The notes under the pieces are model-generated. The model had not been told where the DNA came from and ran no database searches. It worked only from the letters and a program-made list of their open reading frames with translations. A DNA stretch of 64,000 nt from Tolypocladium sp. Sup5 PDA-1 (taxonomy: Eukaryota > Ascomycota > Sordariomycetes > Hypocreales > Ophiocordycipitaceae), in NCBI GenBank assembly GCA_000750105.3, contig JPHH03000001.1, positions 930,001 to 994,000 on the forward strand, given 5' to 3'. Of the stretch, positions 54,795 through 64,000 are shown in pieces. Made by a program: the position numbers and the translations under genes. Numbering within the stretch: the stretch's first letter is position 1; each line of letters begins with the position of its first letter.

Positions 54795-56268
54795 TTACAG
54801 AAGCAGAGCGCCAAACAGGGTGAAGCCGAGCGCCAGGCCGGAGACGATGAAAGGCGCCTTGTCCATGGGGCCGTGCGTCGAGGCACCGGCGTTGTCCTTG
54901 CCAGTGCTGCTGCCCGTGGGCGAGGCCTGGCCACCCGTGACACTAGCCGTCGAGGTGCCGCTGTCCCCAGCGTTCTGAGAGCCGTCGCCGCCCAGTCCAG
55001 GGCCGCCACCGGCACCAGACTTCATGAACTTCTGAGCCTGCTCAGGCATCGAGGGAACCATGCTGGGGTTGACGTTCCACGAGGCGTCCGAGGTAGGGCA
55101 GCTGACAGAGTGCGACGTGGACGCAGCGCCGCCGCTGCCGGTGGGGGCGGGGTTGGCCTTGAGGGCCGACTTGAACAGGTCGTACTCATCCGACTTGGAG
55201 ACCGTGCTGCCCTTGAGGGTGACGATACCAAAGTCGTTGTCCTCGACCGAGTACTCGTACATCAGACCACCAGAGTAGACGCCGCTCATCTGGCTGCTCA
55301 TAAGGGCGGACAGCTCGTCAAACTTCCGGGGGCGGTTCTTTATGCAGCCCCACTCGGAGAGGCTAACAGACGGGTCAGCAAAGCTCGCTCAAGTTCACGT
55401 TTTCCAATACGGGGGCAAGGGACGTACAAGATGGGAAGGCCGTAGTCGGTAAAGTTCTTAACCTTTTGGTCCCAGCCAGAGGTCTTGAAGTCGCTGTTGC
55501 ACCACGAGTAGTCGTTGAAGGCGAAAAAGTCGGATCGCATGTCGTCGGTGCCGCAGTTCATGTACATTGCCGTCTGCATGCGGTTCTGGGAGACATCGGC
55601 GGCCGAGTAGCCGACGGGGATCTTGCGGAGGCCGCGCGAGTTGATGTAGTTCTTCATGTCACGCGTGACGGCCTTGACGTAGGGGGCCGACTTGTCCGTG
55701 TCCTTTTCGTCATTGATGACCTCGTTGCCCGAGAAGAAGGCGAGGGTGTTGTCGTACTTGGCAAACATCTCGACGGTGGCGAAGACGCTCTGGAGGTACT
55801 TTGTGTTGTACGAGGGGCCGGGGGCCAGGCGGTTGATGGAGTACTGGGGGTTGTTGACGTCGAGGACAAGGTAGATGCCGGCGTCGCTCAGGGCCTGCAT
55901 GCACTGGTCGTGGTTCTTGGAGTTGTCGACGGCGTAGACACGGATAGTGTTGACGCCGAGGTCCTGGAAGTTCTTGATGTCGCGCAGGCAGACGGTGGTG
56001 TCAGCGAGGGGGTCCTCGTTGGCGGAGGCGCCGCCGGGCTGGTAGTCGATGCCGCGGATGTAGAATCGCTCCTTGCCGGCCCAGAAGGCTTTTGAATGTT
56101 AGCAATGGCATCGTTGCATCATGTTCGGCCGGCAGACTCACCATTGCCAGAGGCAGACACCGTGGTCACGCCGGCGCGCTTGCTGGGAGGCTGCGGGTCA
56201 GTCTTGGTGGGAGTGGCGGACACAGCGCCGAGGGCGGCGAGGCCGGAGAGGAGCGCGAAGCCCTTCAT
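54795..56268 (-). CDS. GPI-anchored beta-1,3-glucanosyltransferase (GH72, Gel/Gas family)
   Basis: Model: complement(54795..55362, 55428..56088, 56142..56268), 451 aa. This wall-remodelling enzyme cuts beta-1,3-glucan chains and re-joins them, elongating glucan at the cell surface. The signal peptide is MKGFALLSGLAALGAVSA. The GH72 core includes FYIRGIDYQPGG, LGVNTIRVYAVD and KNHDQCM. The acid/base glutamate is E165 (FFSGNEV) and the nucleophile is E266 (FLSEWGC). The second intron lies three residues before E266, and its removal gives LPIFLSEWGCIKNRPR. No CBM43/X8 cysteine module follows. Instead there is a Gly/Ser/Thr-rich linker and a hydrophobic GPI tail (FIVSGLALGFTLFGALLL). The enzyme therefore belongs to the shorter Gel1-like class. 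Confidence 0.95.
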
Positions 56269-57895
56269 GGTGGCTCGATGGAAGGCGAAGGTATAATGGC
56301 TGGTTTACAATGGAGAGCTCTTCGAGTAGTAGTAAACGCGCAAGTCGCGGAGGCGTTATGAATGAATAGCGAGATCAAGCCCCTAGAGAGTGAAGGGGGG
56401 AGAAGAAGGGGAGCAAAAGCGATGGAAGAAAAGGTCCAACAACGAGGGAGTTGGATTGTGGTCAATGAAGAAAGAAGGAGCCGTTCGAGGGTCGGAAGGA
56501 GGAAGGGAGGAAGAGTTCTTGGAGGCGCAGGAGGAGCGGAGAGGAGGAGAGGGTCAGGGAGAGGTGTGTCGTTCGACAACGCGGCGGGACGAGCGGCACC
56601 AGTGGAAGCCAGGGCGTGGCGTTGGGCAGGGGGGAGCAATCCACACTGTACGGACTACACAACACCCACCTCACATCAACTTCGACTCCCCAGGTCCCTT
56701 GAGTTCCTTGCCCGGACAATGGGCATCCACTCGCTGGCACTTCACGCCAGCTGGTTTCGAGCTCTACCTGGAACCATGGTGAAGCCACTGCCACCTCCTC
56801 GACAGCAGACTTATTACACCGCCTACCTAGGAAGGGAGCGCTAGCGAGGTTGGCTCGAACGTTCATAACAAAAGGATGGTAAGAACGCCACAGTGGAAGC
56901 AGCCCGTCCGCTAAACGCAGATTTGGGTGAGTTGTCGCATCGTCGGGCGTCAATTGCCGACCTGGAGTACGGACTACTCGTACTCGTATAGACGCAGACA
57001 GTCTTGCTGAGGACGGGACTGGCACTCATCAAACAGCACGACCGAGCGGCTGCCCTGATGTCGGGCGGACGGCGGACTGCGGACGGCGTACGAGTACCTC
57101 CCGGATACAAGTCCACCAGCTCGATTCGATATTTGACGCGGCACAGCCCATCCCGCTGCGCCAAACAATGCCATGTCACAGATGGTCCCCAAAGTCACAC
57201 CTCGGTCGCAGCCTGTGAGAGGTCGACAGGCCCGCCCCTGAAACCGGATCTGCGCACTGTATGGACCCCAAATGTCACGGCGGTGACACCCCCCCTTGGG
57301 CCCACGCACCGGCACGTCGCATGCACCACCATCTTGGAGTCGCGCGACCCTTGCGCTCGTACTTTTTACACAGCCTCGCTCGTGTCTGGACCGTGGCTTG
57401 TCCGACCAACCGACAGACGCAGTGCGCGAAATGCTACATCCTACTCTTGTGCGGGCTGTAGCTTACGTACGCCGTGTCTACCACCCAATCCCAGCCGCCG
57501 GCGACTGGAATGCCAAGCATGCGCGCGTATTGACTGAAGCTCGCTCCAGCCCCCGAAATAGACACGAGCAATGTGAAATACCGATAAGCACGCAAAACCG
57601 GGGCCGCAACGTCATGATGGATTCCCTCGAGCGTGCCGGGGTCCGACAGGCAGGGTCTTGTCTGTTTGTCCAACAAAGCCCTTGTCCAGGTCAAGCTTTC
57701 AGGCGCAAAAGAGCGATCTTCTGGAGGAAAGGTGAGGTGCTCCATGCCCTTGGCTCAGATCCACCCCCGTTTAGCGGGATCGTCAGGGGGCGTTGCCGCC
57801 TCCGCCATCGATTGGATATTTGTCCGGGCCCTCACTCACCCCCTGCACGACCCAGAAACAGAGAGATGAAGAGCGGCGCCTTGGGTCAATAAAGC
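56269..57895. other. Intergenic region
   Basis: This is upstream of the GH72 gene and downstream of the GNAT gene. The first 250 bases are purine-rich on the plus strand, so pyrimidine-rich in the GH72 leader. A TACGGACTACTCGTACTCGTA cluster lies near 56967-56988. No gene was seen. Confidence 0.55.
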
Positions 57896-58546
57896 TCAGT
57901 GAGGCTTGAAGAAGTGCAGAGGCCGCCGCCGAGAGGCCCGGAGCATATGTATGCTGCCGTGCGGCGTCTCCACTCCGCCGACCTCGAAGCCAAACCGCGA
58001 ATGCAGCGGGACGCCCTCCGGCGCGGCGAGCACGTACGCGCAGCGCTGGTGACCGTCAATCTCGTCGCAGACTCGTTGCATCATCAGCGAGCCGATGCCT
58101 TGCCGCTGGTACCTCGGCTGCACCGCCATCATTACCATCCCTGGGCGTGGGAGTTGGCGGTCCGTTGTTTCGCCCTTGCCTGTGAAGCAAGGCGACTGAC
58201 GGCATACATCATCGCGATGCTCCAGAACCCGGTGGTGCTCCTCCAGCAGGGCTTTCGATAGAGCGATCCGTCCGTCTACGTCCAGTGTCTCCGGCAACCG
58301 GTTGCTCTTCTCCCGCTTCTCATCCGTCCGCTTGCTGGCCCGGCCGTTGTCTGGATCACCAGCTCCATGTTGCCCGGCACGGTTGATACCACGTGTTGGT
58401 CCTTTGTAGACGTCTTTTAAGCAGGGAGCTCGTGAGCTGCAAAGCATCCCATGGCTTGATGAGCATTTAGTGCCATGCTCCAGTACCGTCGTTGGATGTA
58501 GAGAGCCATGATACCAAGTTCTCGACACTTGGCGCCGATATACCAA
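57896..58546 (-). CDS. GNAT-family N-acetyltransferase, N-terminus uncertain
   Basis: The frame is open for 216 codons. The C-terminal half has the GNAT acetyl-CoA binding signature: a beta-strand MVMMAVQPRYQ, the Q/RxxGxG/A-type loop RQGIGSLMMQRVCDEID, then AYVLAAPEGVPLHSRFGFEV, the usual strand-and-arm ending. The substrate is unknown. The N-terminal half is unusual. The segment ALLEEHHRVLEHRDDV looks like a normal GNAT helix, but the region before it is low-complexity, and the stretch between it and MVMMAV may include an unrecognised intron (a GTATGC occurs there, but no phase-correct acceptor was found). The true start may be an internal Met, or the gene may be truncated. The coordinates give the open frame only. 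Confidence 0.6.
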   Translation of the reverse strand: MVYRRQVSRTWYHGSLHPTTVLEHGTKCSSSHGMLCSSRAPCLKDVYKGPTRGINRAGQHGAGDPDNGRASKRTDEKREKSNRLPETLDVDGRIALSKALLEEHHRVLEHRDDVCRQSPCFTGKGETTDRQLPRPGMVMMAVQPRYQRQGIGSLMMQRVCDEIDGHQRCAYVLAAPEGVPLHSRFGFEVGGVETPHGSIHMLRASRRRPLHFFKPH

Positions 58547-58717
58547 GACAGACGGGCGACATGTCGGTCACCACAAACCAAAACGACGAGTTACAAGACC
58601 CAAGGCAGAAGGTAGGTAAGAAAGGAGAGGCTCCGCCAATGTATTTAGCCAAGAAACCAGCGCCAGACCACAAACAGTCGGCACTACTGCTGCTACAACT
58701 CTACCCGTAACCGCCCC

Positions 58718-61700
58718 CTACTCGTCGGGGACATCGAATATCGCCTCAACGCCGCCCCAGTTCCCGCGCGCCCGCTCCTCCCAGTACCCCTCCTTGCCCG
58801 TCTTGATCTTCCACACCTCCTCGCCCTCAGGCGACTCCTCCGCCAGGACGAACCACCGCGGCCGGTGCGCCTCCCCGCGGTCCTCCATGGTGCGCCGCCG
58901 CGCCCGCTGTGCCTCCTCGAGCCGGTGCTTCCACGCCTCCGCCTCGTCCAGGCTACCCTGCTCCGCGAGCCGCTGGTCCGGCCGCAGCCGGCTGTCCGTC
59001 GGCGCCAGCTTGCCCTTCTCCACCTCCGTCACCTCGTTGAGCGACGCCGCGAACAGCGTCATGCCGTACGTCTGCGCGCAGTTGTCCACCATCTTGCCCG
59101 CCTGCCACACCTCCTCGCTCGCCGCCTTTCCCGGCCCCACCGTCCGGAGCCCGCCCGTCCACGTGCCGACCAGCCCGCTGCCTGTGTCGGAGCCGTCCGG
59201 CGCGAATGTGTCGACGTGGACGTCTTCCGCCCGCCCGCCGAACATGCCCTTGCTCCTGAACTCGACGCAGGCCTTGTGCCCGGTGCTGTCGTTGACCACG
59301 TGCATGGTGCCCACGGGCTCGACGTACTTTTCGCCCATGACGACGTTGCGCAGGAACATGGTCGCCACGTTCCACGAGTAGAACTCGTCGCTGCCGTCCG
59401 CCAGGCGCAGCACGATCCTGACCCGGCCCTCTGTCGTAATCTCCGCGCTCTTGCCCCAGAACTTCTGCCCGGGAGCAGGTGACTGCGAAAACGACCAGTT
59501 GGCCGCGTCTGCGTGCATGGCCAGCCTGACCGGTCGATGCTGCACCTTTTCCACGAGGAGTCGGAACCCGCCGGGCACCTCCTTGTTGGTCCGGACGAGT
59601 TCAAACGTCTCGCCCAGCAGGGGGTTAAAGGGCTTGCGAATCGCGCGCTCCTTGGCACGACCGCTGCTGAACTGCGACACGGCAAAGGCGGTGACAAACA
59701 ACAGTCTCTCAGTTGCGCTCTTCTGCCGGGCCGCCTTGTCCAGGAGCTGGGCGTATTCCAGCTGCTCCGCGACCTTTTGGAGCAACGACGTAGGCTCGTT
59801 CGCTGACACGGGCATGCTGATCGTGCTAAGATCTTTGCCGACGTTCTTGCGGACGAAAGCGATGAGACTCGGGGGCTGGACGGTTGCGGGAGGTATCGTG
59901 TTCCTTCGGGAGACGGGCCTCTCAATGGGCAGCGGGTTGAGGTTTTTCGGTTTGGATGGAAACAGGTAGCCGGCGCTGTCCGTGCCCACTGGCTCATCGT
60001 CGTCCACCGACGAGACGGAAGAGCTGTCATGGGTGTCCACCTCCTCTCTGTCGGTGTGGGTAGATTCATCTTCACTGCCGTCGATCTTGACAACCGCCGA
60101 CTTCGCATCCTCGGCATCAAAGAACTCGTCCGTGGTGGTCGTCTCAATGCTCATGCGAGAGGCGCCGCCAGCCGACGGGGGCACGGGTAGCCGCCGCCTC
60201 TTGCTGTTCGAAATGAGCGTCGTGAACTCGGTGACGACGGAGTCGAGATCCGAGAGCAATGCTTCGCAGTGATCGTGAATGGACATTTCCTCATGAACCG
60301 CCCCTCGTGACCTGCGCTTGGCTATCTTACTGCCATTCACAGCCGCTGCTGTGGTCGCAATATCAGGGGAGGGGACAGCCATTGCCGACAACGTCGTCTG
60401 CTGCAGCGCCGACGGAGTCAGGGCGGACGCACTGGACTTGCGCTTCCAGAACGACTTCCTCTCGGGCGCTGGCGGAAAGTAGCCATCCTTTCCATCCTCG
60501 CCAGAAACGGCAGAACCTGGCGAGAGATACTGTCCGCCGGCGGACGGCTTTGGCAGCGCAGCAACCTCCTTTGTCAGTCGACGGAGCGCGTCGCGAGTAC
60601 CGACCACCCGGCTGACCAGGGTCTCGACCTGCTGCCACTCGACATCCTCCGTGTGGTTTAGTTCTTGGACCGGTTTCAGGGCGCTAGGGTCCAGCTTGAG
60701 CTTCGGCTTCGCAGGCCGCTGTATAGTCTCGACTCCTCTGGCGACGCGGCTGGCCCTCTCCAGCGCCCGCGCCCACTCCTGGAACTCCTTGTCGTTGGGG
60801 GCTCTCAGATGCCACACCTCGGCACCCGAGTCGATGCTGATTTCCCTCCGCCTCTCGTCGGCTGCGACTGCGGCAAGGCTGAGGGGAATCGCCCCGCGCA
60901 ACGCTGAAGAGTTTCGGTTGTAGTAGTACGACAGCGTACACGTGGAGTAGTCAAGGGAGAAGAAGCGGCGCGCGTATCCCTGCCCCTTCTTGCGCCTCCT
61001 CTTCGACAGAGTGCCGACGTGATATGTCTGCTGGCCCGCCGCCTCGCTCTTGGTAGATAGAGAGGTAGCTCGCGCGCGGGCATTCTGGCTGTGGAAGCTG
61101 TCGACGGACGTGGACGGCCCCGCCTCGTTGCGCGGGCTGCCGTACTTCCCCAGGCTGGACTGGCTGGACTGCGCATTCGGCAGCTGGAGGTTGGGCAAGT
61201 GGTTCGTGGTCTGCGGAGGCGCTCCCGTCGGGTAGGTGAGCACGACAAAGGTGGCCGTCTTGGACGTCTGCTTCGAAAAGGTGTTGTCAAAGACAAGGCC
61301 ATACATGCCACCCTGTCCCTGCTGCGCGTCGTACGTGCCCATGGACACCTTGTCCGCCTCGCATTTGCCGTACCATTTGATGGGGATGAAGCCCTTGCCG
61401 GTCAACAGGTCCTGCGCCGTCGTCTCCTTCTTGGCGAACCTGGCAGACTTGCCGTCGGTGACGCCGGGGGTCAGCGCCGCGTCGAGGTCGTCGCCGTTGC
61501 CGTTGGAGGAGAGGATGTTTGTCGCGCCGCTGCCGGGGTGCTTTACGATGCCAAAGTTTCTGCGCGAGCTGATCAGAACGATTGTCTCTGCCATTGTCTC
61601 GCGCGTGCCCGCGAGGAGCCCGCCGTGGCTGGGATGCGCCTACATGGACTTCTTGTGTGGCTGAACGCTCCATGACAGCGTGTTGTCATCGTCGACCATT

Positions 61701-61830
61701 ACCCAGCGGACAATGTATGACTGTTGCGTGCGTTAGTCCCTGTGGCTGCGCTCCATCCCTCCTGGTGAGGATTCCGGGCAGAGGGTGTTCGTGCCTTGCT
61801 ATGGACCTCGAGCTTCTCGATGCCCGCCAT
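58718..61830 (-). CDS. OSH3: Oxysterol-binding-protein-related lipid transfer protein, Osh3 type
   Basis: Model: complement(58718..61559, 61644..61720, 61795..61830), 984 aa. Osh3-type proteins exchange lipids at ER-plasma membrane contact sites. Domains in order: an N-terminal GOLD-like domain (SYIVRWVMVDD, WSVQPHKKSINFGIVKHPG, YGKCEADKVSMG, YGLVFDNTFSKQ); a PH domain at about 212-301 (GTLSKRRRKKGQGYARRFF, then EFQEWARAL); an FFAT motif near 514 (DEFFDAED) for VAP binding in the ER; and the ORD domain from about 599 to the end (RKPFNPLLGETFELVR). The usual ORP signature EQVSHHPP reads EKVQHRP here. Exon 1 codes only for MAGIEKLEVHSK. Its donor appears to be GC (AAG|GCACGA) with an ACTAAC branch point and CAACAG acceptor. 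Intron 2 is GTAGGC to GCGCAG. The ATG at 61594 lies inside intron 2 and gives a false N-terminus. Confidence 0.93.
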
Positions 61831-64000
61831 GTTCGGTTTGTCTATGCGGACGCCGCACTCGAGGACGTGGATGCAAGGGTTGTTGTGCGGTTTTTAACAG
61901 CGTTCCATGCCGGCTCGTTCGGTCGCGCGTCGTGCCACTGTCGGACTCGGAGGATTCGGGAGCGCGAGGTGCTCGAGGATCCAGATGAGAGCTGGAAGGC
62001 TGGCAGCTGACGATGTGGGCAAGTTGGACACGATATACCTGGACTTGCGGCGCACTTGAGTCGGGCGTCGCGGTCGTTCTTGTACAGCTCCCTAGCCACT
62101 GGAATTATAGGCGGGGGCATGACGGGACGGGACCGTGGACAGGGGGGTCGGGGCGTATCCAAAACGCCGTGCGTGGGACGCCGCGGCTCAGCCCAGGTTC
62201 ACGTGGCAGCTTGACAGCGTCCATCCGTCGACTTTCGGGCTCTGCTGCAGGGGTTAACGTATGTATTCGCTCATGGACGATCCAGGACGGCGCTGCAGAA
62301 TGGCCGCTGTCGTCGACGCTCCCCGGATCCCGTGATGTCCCTGACAACGCAAATGGGTTCTTCTGGATATCGCAGTCTTGTGAGCTCCTCTGTTACCGGA
62401 CGTCAGGTACCTTACCTGCCCGAGTTTGTTAGTGCCCACCGGCAGCTCCGGCTTCGCGTGCGCGACTCCCGCGGCCACGATGGTCGCCGACGGCCTGCCG
62501 GTTCTCTCCGCTGACCGCCGAGTGACACTACGAAGTACGTAGGTATCCCACTACTCTTCGTAATTCGGGCACGCAGTCTCGTGTGACATTTGATCTCGCG
62601 ATTGCGGCCAGGACAGGCAAACCAAGGAGTTGGCAGTGACATGGCTGTGGTGGCAGTGCCTGTCCCACCAGGTGTATCAGACCAAGCAAAGCCCCAGCCA
62701 GATCCATCCGGCACGCCGTTGCGGAGAATCCAAAGGTAGCAATATCGTCTTTGGCCCTGAACTTGGACGCCAGTATGTACGAGGGAGCATTGATCGGATA
62801 AATTGAACTTCGTAAGACTGCCGCAATGCGACGTGGGATCGCCCCTGAGCCACGCCAATGGTGACGCGGAGCGCCACATCCAACACCAAGAGCCTGGAAA
62901 CTTTCCCTTTTCAGCCAACCACCATGCTGGGCTTGGTGTAAGTCGACTCGATTACTCCGCAGTTCAGACTCTGTCCCTGGGACAGCAAACGTCATGTTCT
63001 CGAATAGAAACACCAATTAACCACAAACTTGCCCTGCTGATCATCTCATGGAGCTGACTAAAGACATTGATCCTGGGCTGCCTTGACCTAGAGCTTCCAC
63101 TCAGACGCAGGGGCCGCATGCCGTTCAAGGAGGGCATCGCTGCAGCTTCGTCATGTATTCCAGACCCAGGTGATGGGCCTTTAAGTCAGAAAAGAGAAAA
63201 TAGCCCGAGTATCACGGCATGCTGACTCTCCGCTCCTACAAATCCTCATCTGAAAAATGCTCATCATCTGAAAACTCGAACAATCTAAAAACGTCCTCAC
63301 CTGAAATACATCCCCACCTGAAGTGCTTCCTCTCCTGAAACATATTCATCACCTGTATCCGTAGTCCGTACGGAGTAATATCTTCAGACACCATCCATGG
63401 TTGTAGTACTCCGTATATCCCTGCTTGTCTCTCAAGGTGGAGAGTCCCATGCTAGACTCGGCGAATCTTGATCTCAGCGGATTGCCACGGCGGGCCGGTT
63501 GGCTGTGACCATCTTTAATCGAAGGAAACTGTCTCTGCCGACGGCAATGGCAAGTCCTAGGAGCGGTGTCTCCGCGACTCAGGACGCAAGGTTCAACCTC
63601 TCAACGAAGGGCAGCAAGCAGCCCTGGCAGCATCCTAAGCGACCCACATGGGAGTTGTTGAAGACCTCCAACGGCATTGGTAGGTACGAAGTAGACGGGC
63701 TTGTCTCACCCAGCACCGGCCCGAAATGCGGCGAGCCCACCCTCACAATTGTCAGTTATGATTGAGCGACTGAAGTAGGGGTTGGTTATGCAACAAGAAG
63801 AATTCATGCCAGCCATTGAAGGCTTGGTATGGCTACGATGGATTTTGGCAGTGCTGCCGAAGTTGGGGAATTCGGGCGGATATTACAGTAGCGGCCTGGG
63901 GTGCATGAAGCTTGGGTCGTAATTGGTGGTGCCGATGTGCTTGGAGTTGCTTCCACTTCAGTGCCCTGCGGCCTGAAAGTAAATACGCGTTGTCTTAAAG
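61831..64000. other. Gene-poor right end of the window
   Basis: This is the upstream region of the Osh3-type gene and DNA beyond it. Open frames (62412-62918 minus, 62528-63016 minus, 63499-63765 plus) have no recognisable protein features. Motif words of the TACGGAGTA type occur near 62524-62560 and 63358-63420, and a degenerate tandem repeat lies at 63240-63356. Confidence 0.5.
63240..63356. repeat. Degenerate tandem repeat, core (T)CAyCTGAAA
   Basis: About seven units of roughly 14-20 bases follow one another (ctcatctgaaaaatg, ctcatcatctgaaaactcg, aacaatctaaaaacg, tcctcacctgaaataca, and so on). Units share a CTGAAA core with a C/T-rich lead. It is intergenic and no coding sense was found. 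Confidence 0.7.

Noticed and set aside
61560..61594. ATG at 61594 as the start of the Osh3-type protein
   Set aside because: It lies in an intron. Splicing from two upstream exons restores the conserved N-terminus up to NFGIVKHPG in exact phase.
1..64000. tRNA, rRNA, transposon, CRISPR-like array or secondary-metabolite cluster
   Set aside because: No tRNA B-box with a matching fold, no 5S-like sequence, no transposase or reverse transcriptase frame, no spaced direct-repeat array and no polyketide or peptide synthase domains were seen by eye. A covariance-model scan would be decisive for small RNA genes.

Overview
This window is nuclear DNA of a filamentous ascomycete. The evidence is short introns of about 50-75 nt with GTATGT/GTGAGT donors and CTAAC/CTGAC branch points, GC-rich coding sequence, and a gene set typical of Pezizomycotina. 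The proteins read most like Hypocreales (Sordariomycetes), but that placement is an inference. About nineteen genes can be supported. Most exon models below were built by hand from splice motifs, reading phase and family conservation, and none has been tested against transcripts.

Left third (1-28 kb). An MFS transporter that runs off the left edge converges on a CFEM-like, single-span, glutamine-rich membrane protein. Then come the ESCRT-III subunit Snf7 and the Golgi mannan polymerase subunit Anp1. A small accessory patch follows at 13-16.4 kb, with one intact small secreted cysteine-containing protein, a broken paralogue and other relics. After it come a 3-methyladenine DNA glycosylase, an Ecm33-type GPI wall protein behind a long pyrimidine-rich leader, and a head-to-head pair: an SPF45-like splicing factor and the mRNA-export helicase Dbp5.

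Centre (28-51 kb). One gene encodes a giant disordered acidic protein of about 3,200 residues with several internal repeat arrays, a late hydrophobic segment and a basic Ser/Arg-rich tail. It is followed by ribosomal protein eL22, a mitochondrial carrier and a second large disordered protein of about 1,740 residues. A 3 kb gene-poor stretch ends this part.

Right part (51-64 kb). This holds a small single-span PPxY membrane protein, the TFIIH subunit Tfb5, a delta3,5-delta2,4-dienoyl-CoA isomerase, a GH72 beta-1,3-glucanosyltransferase, a GNAT acetyltransferase and an Osh3-type oxysterol-binding-related protein. The last appears to use a GC-AG first intron. The right-hand 2.2 kb holds no convincing gene.

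Most of the window is housekeeping: cell-wall building (Anp1, Ecm33, GH72), membrane traffic and lipid transfer (Snf7, Osh3, PPxY protein), RNA processing and export (SPF45, Dbp5), and DNA repair and transcription (glycosylase, Tfb5). No secondary-metabolite backbone gene, transposon, tRNA or rRNA gene was seen. The least explained elements are the two giant disordered proteins, the CFEM/polyQ membrane protein, the decaying secreted-protein patch and a short motif (core TACGGAGTA) scattered through the intergenic DNA.
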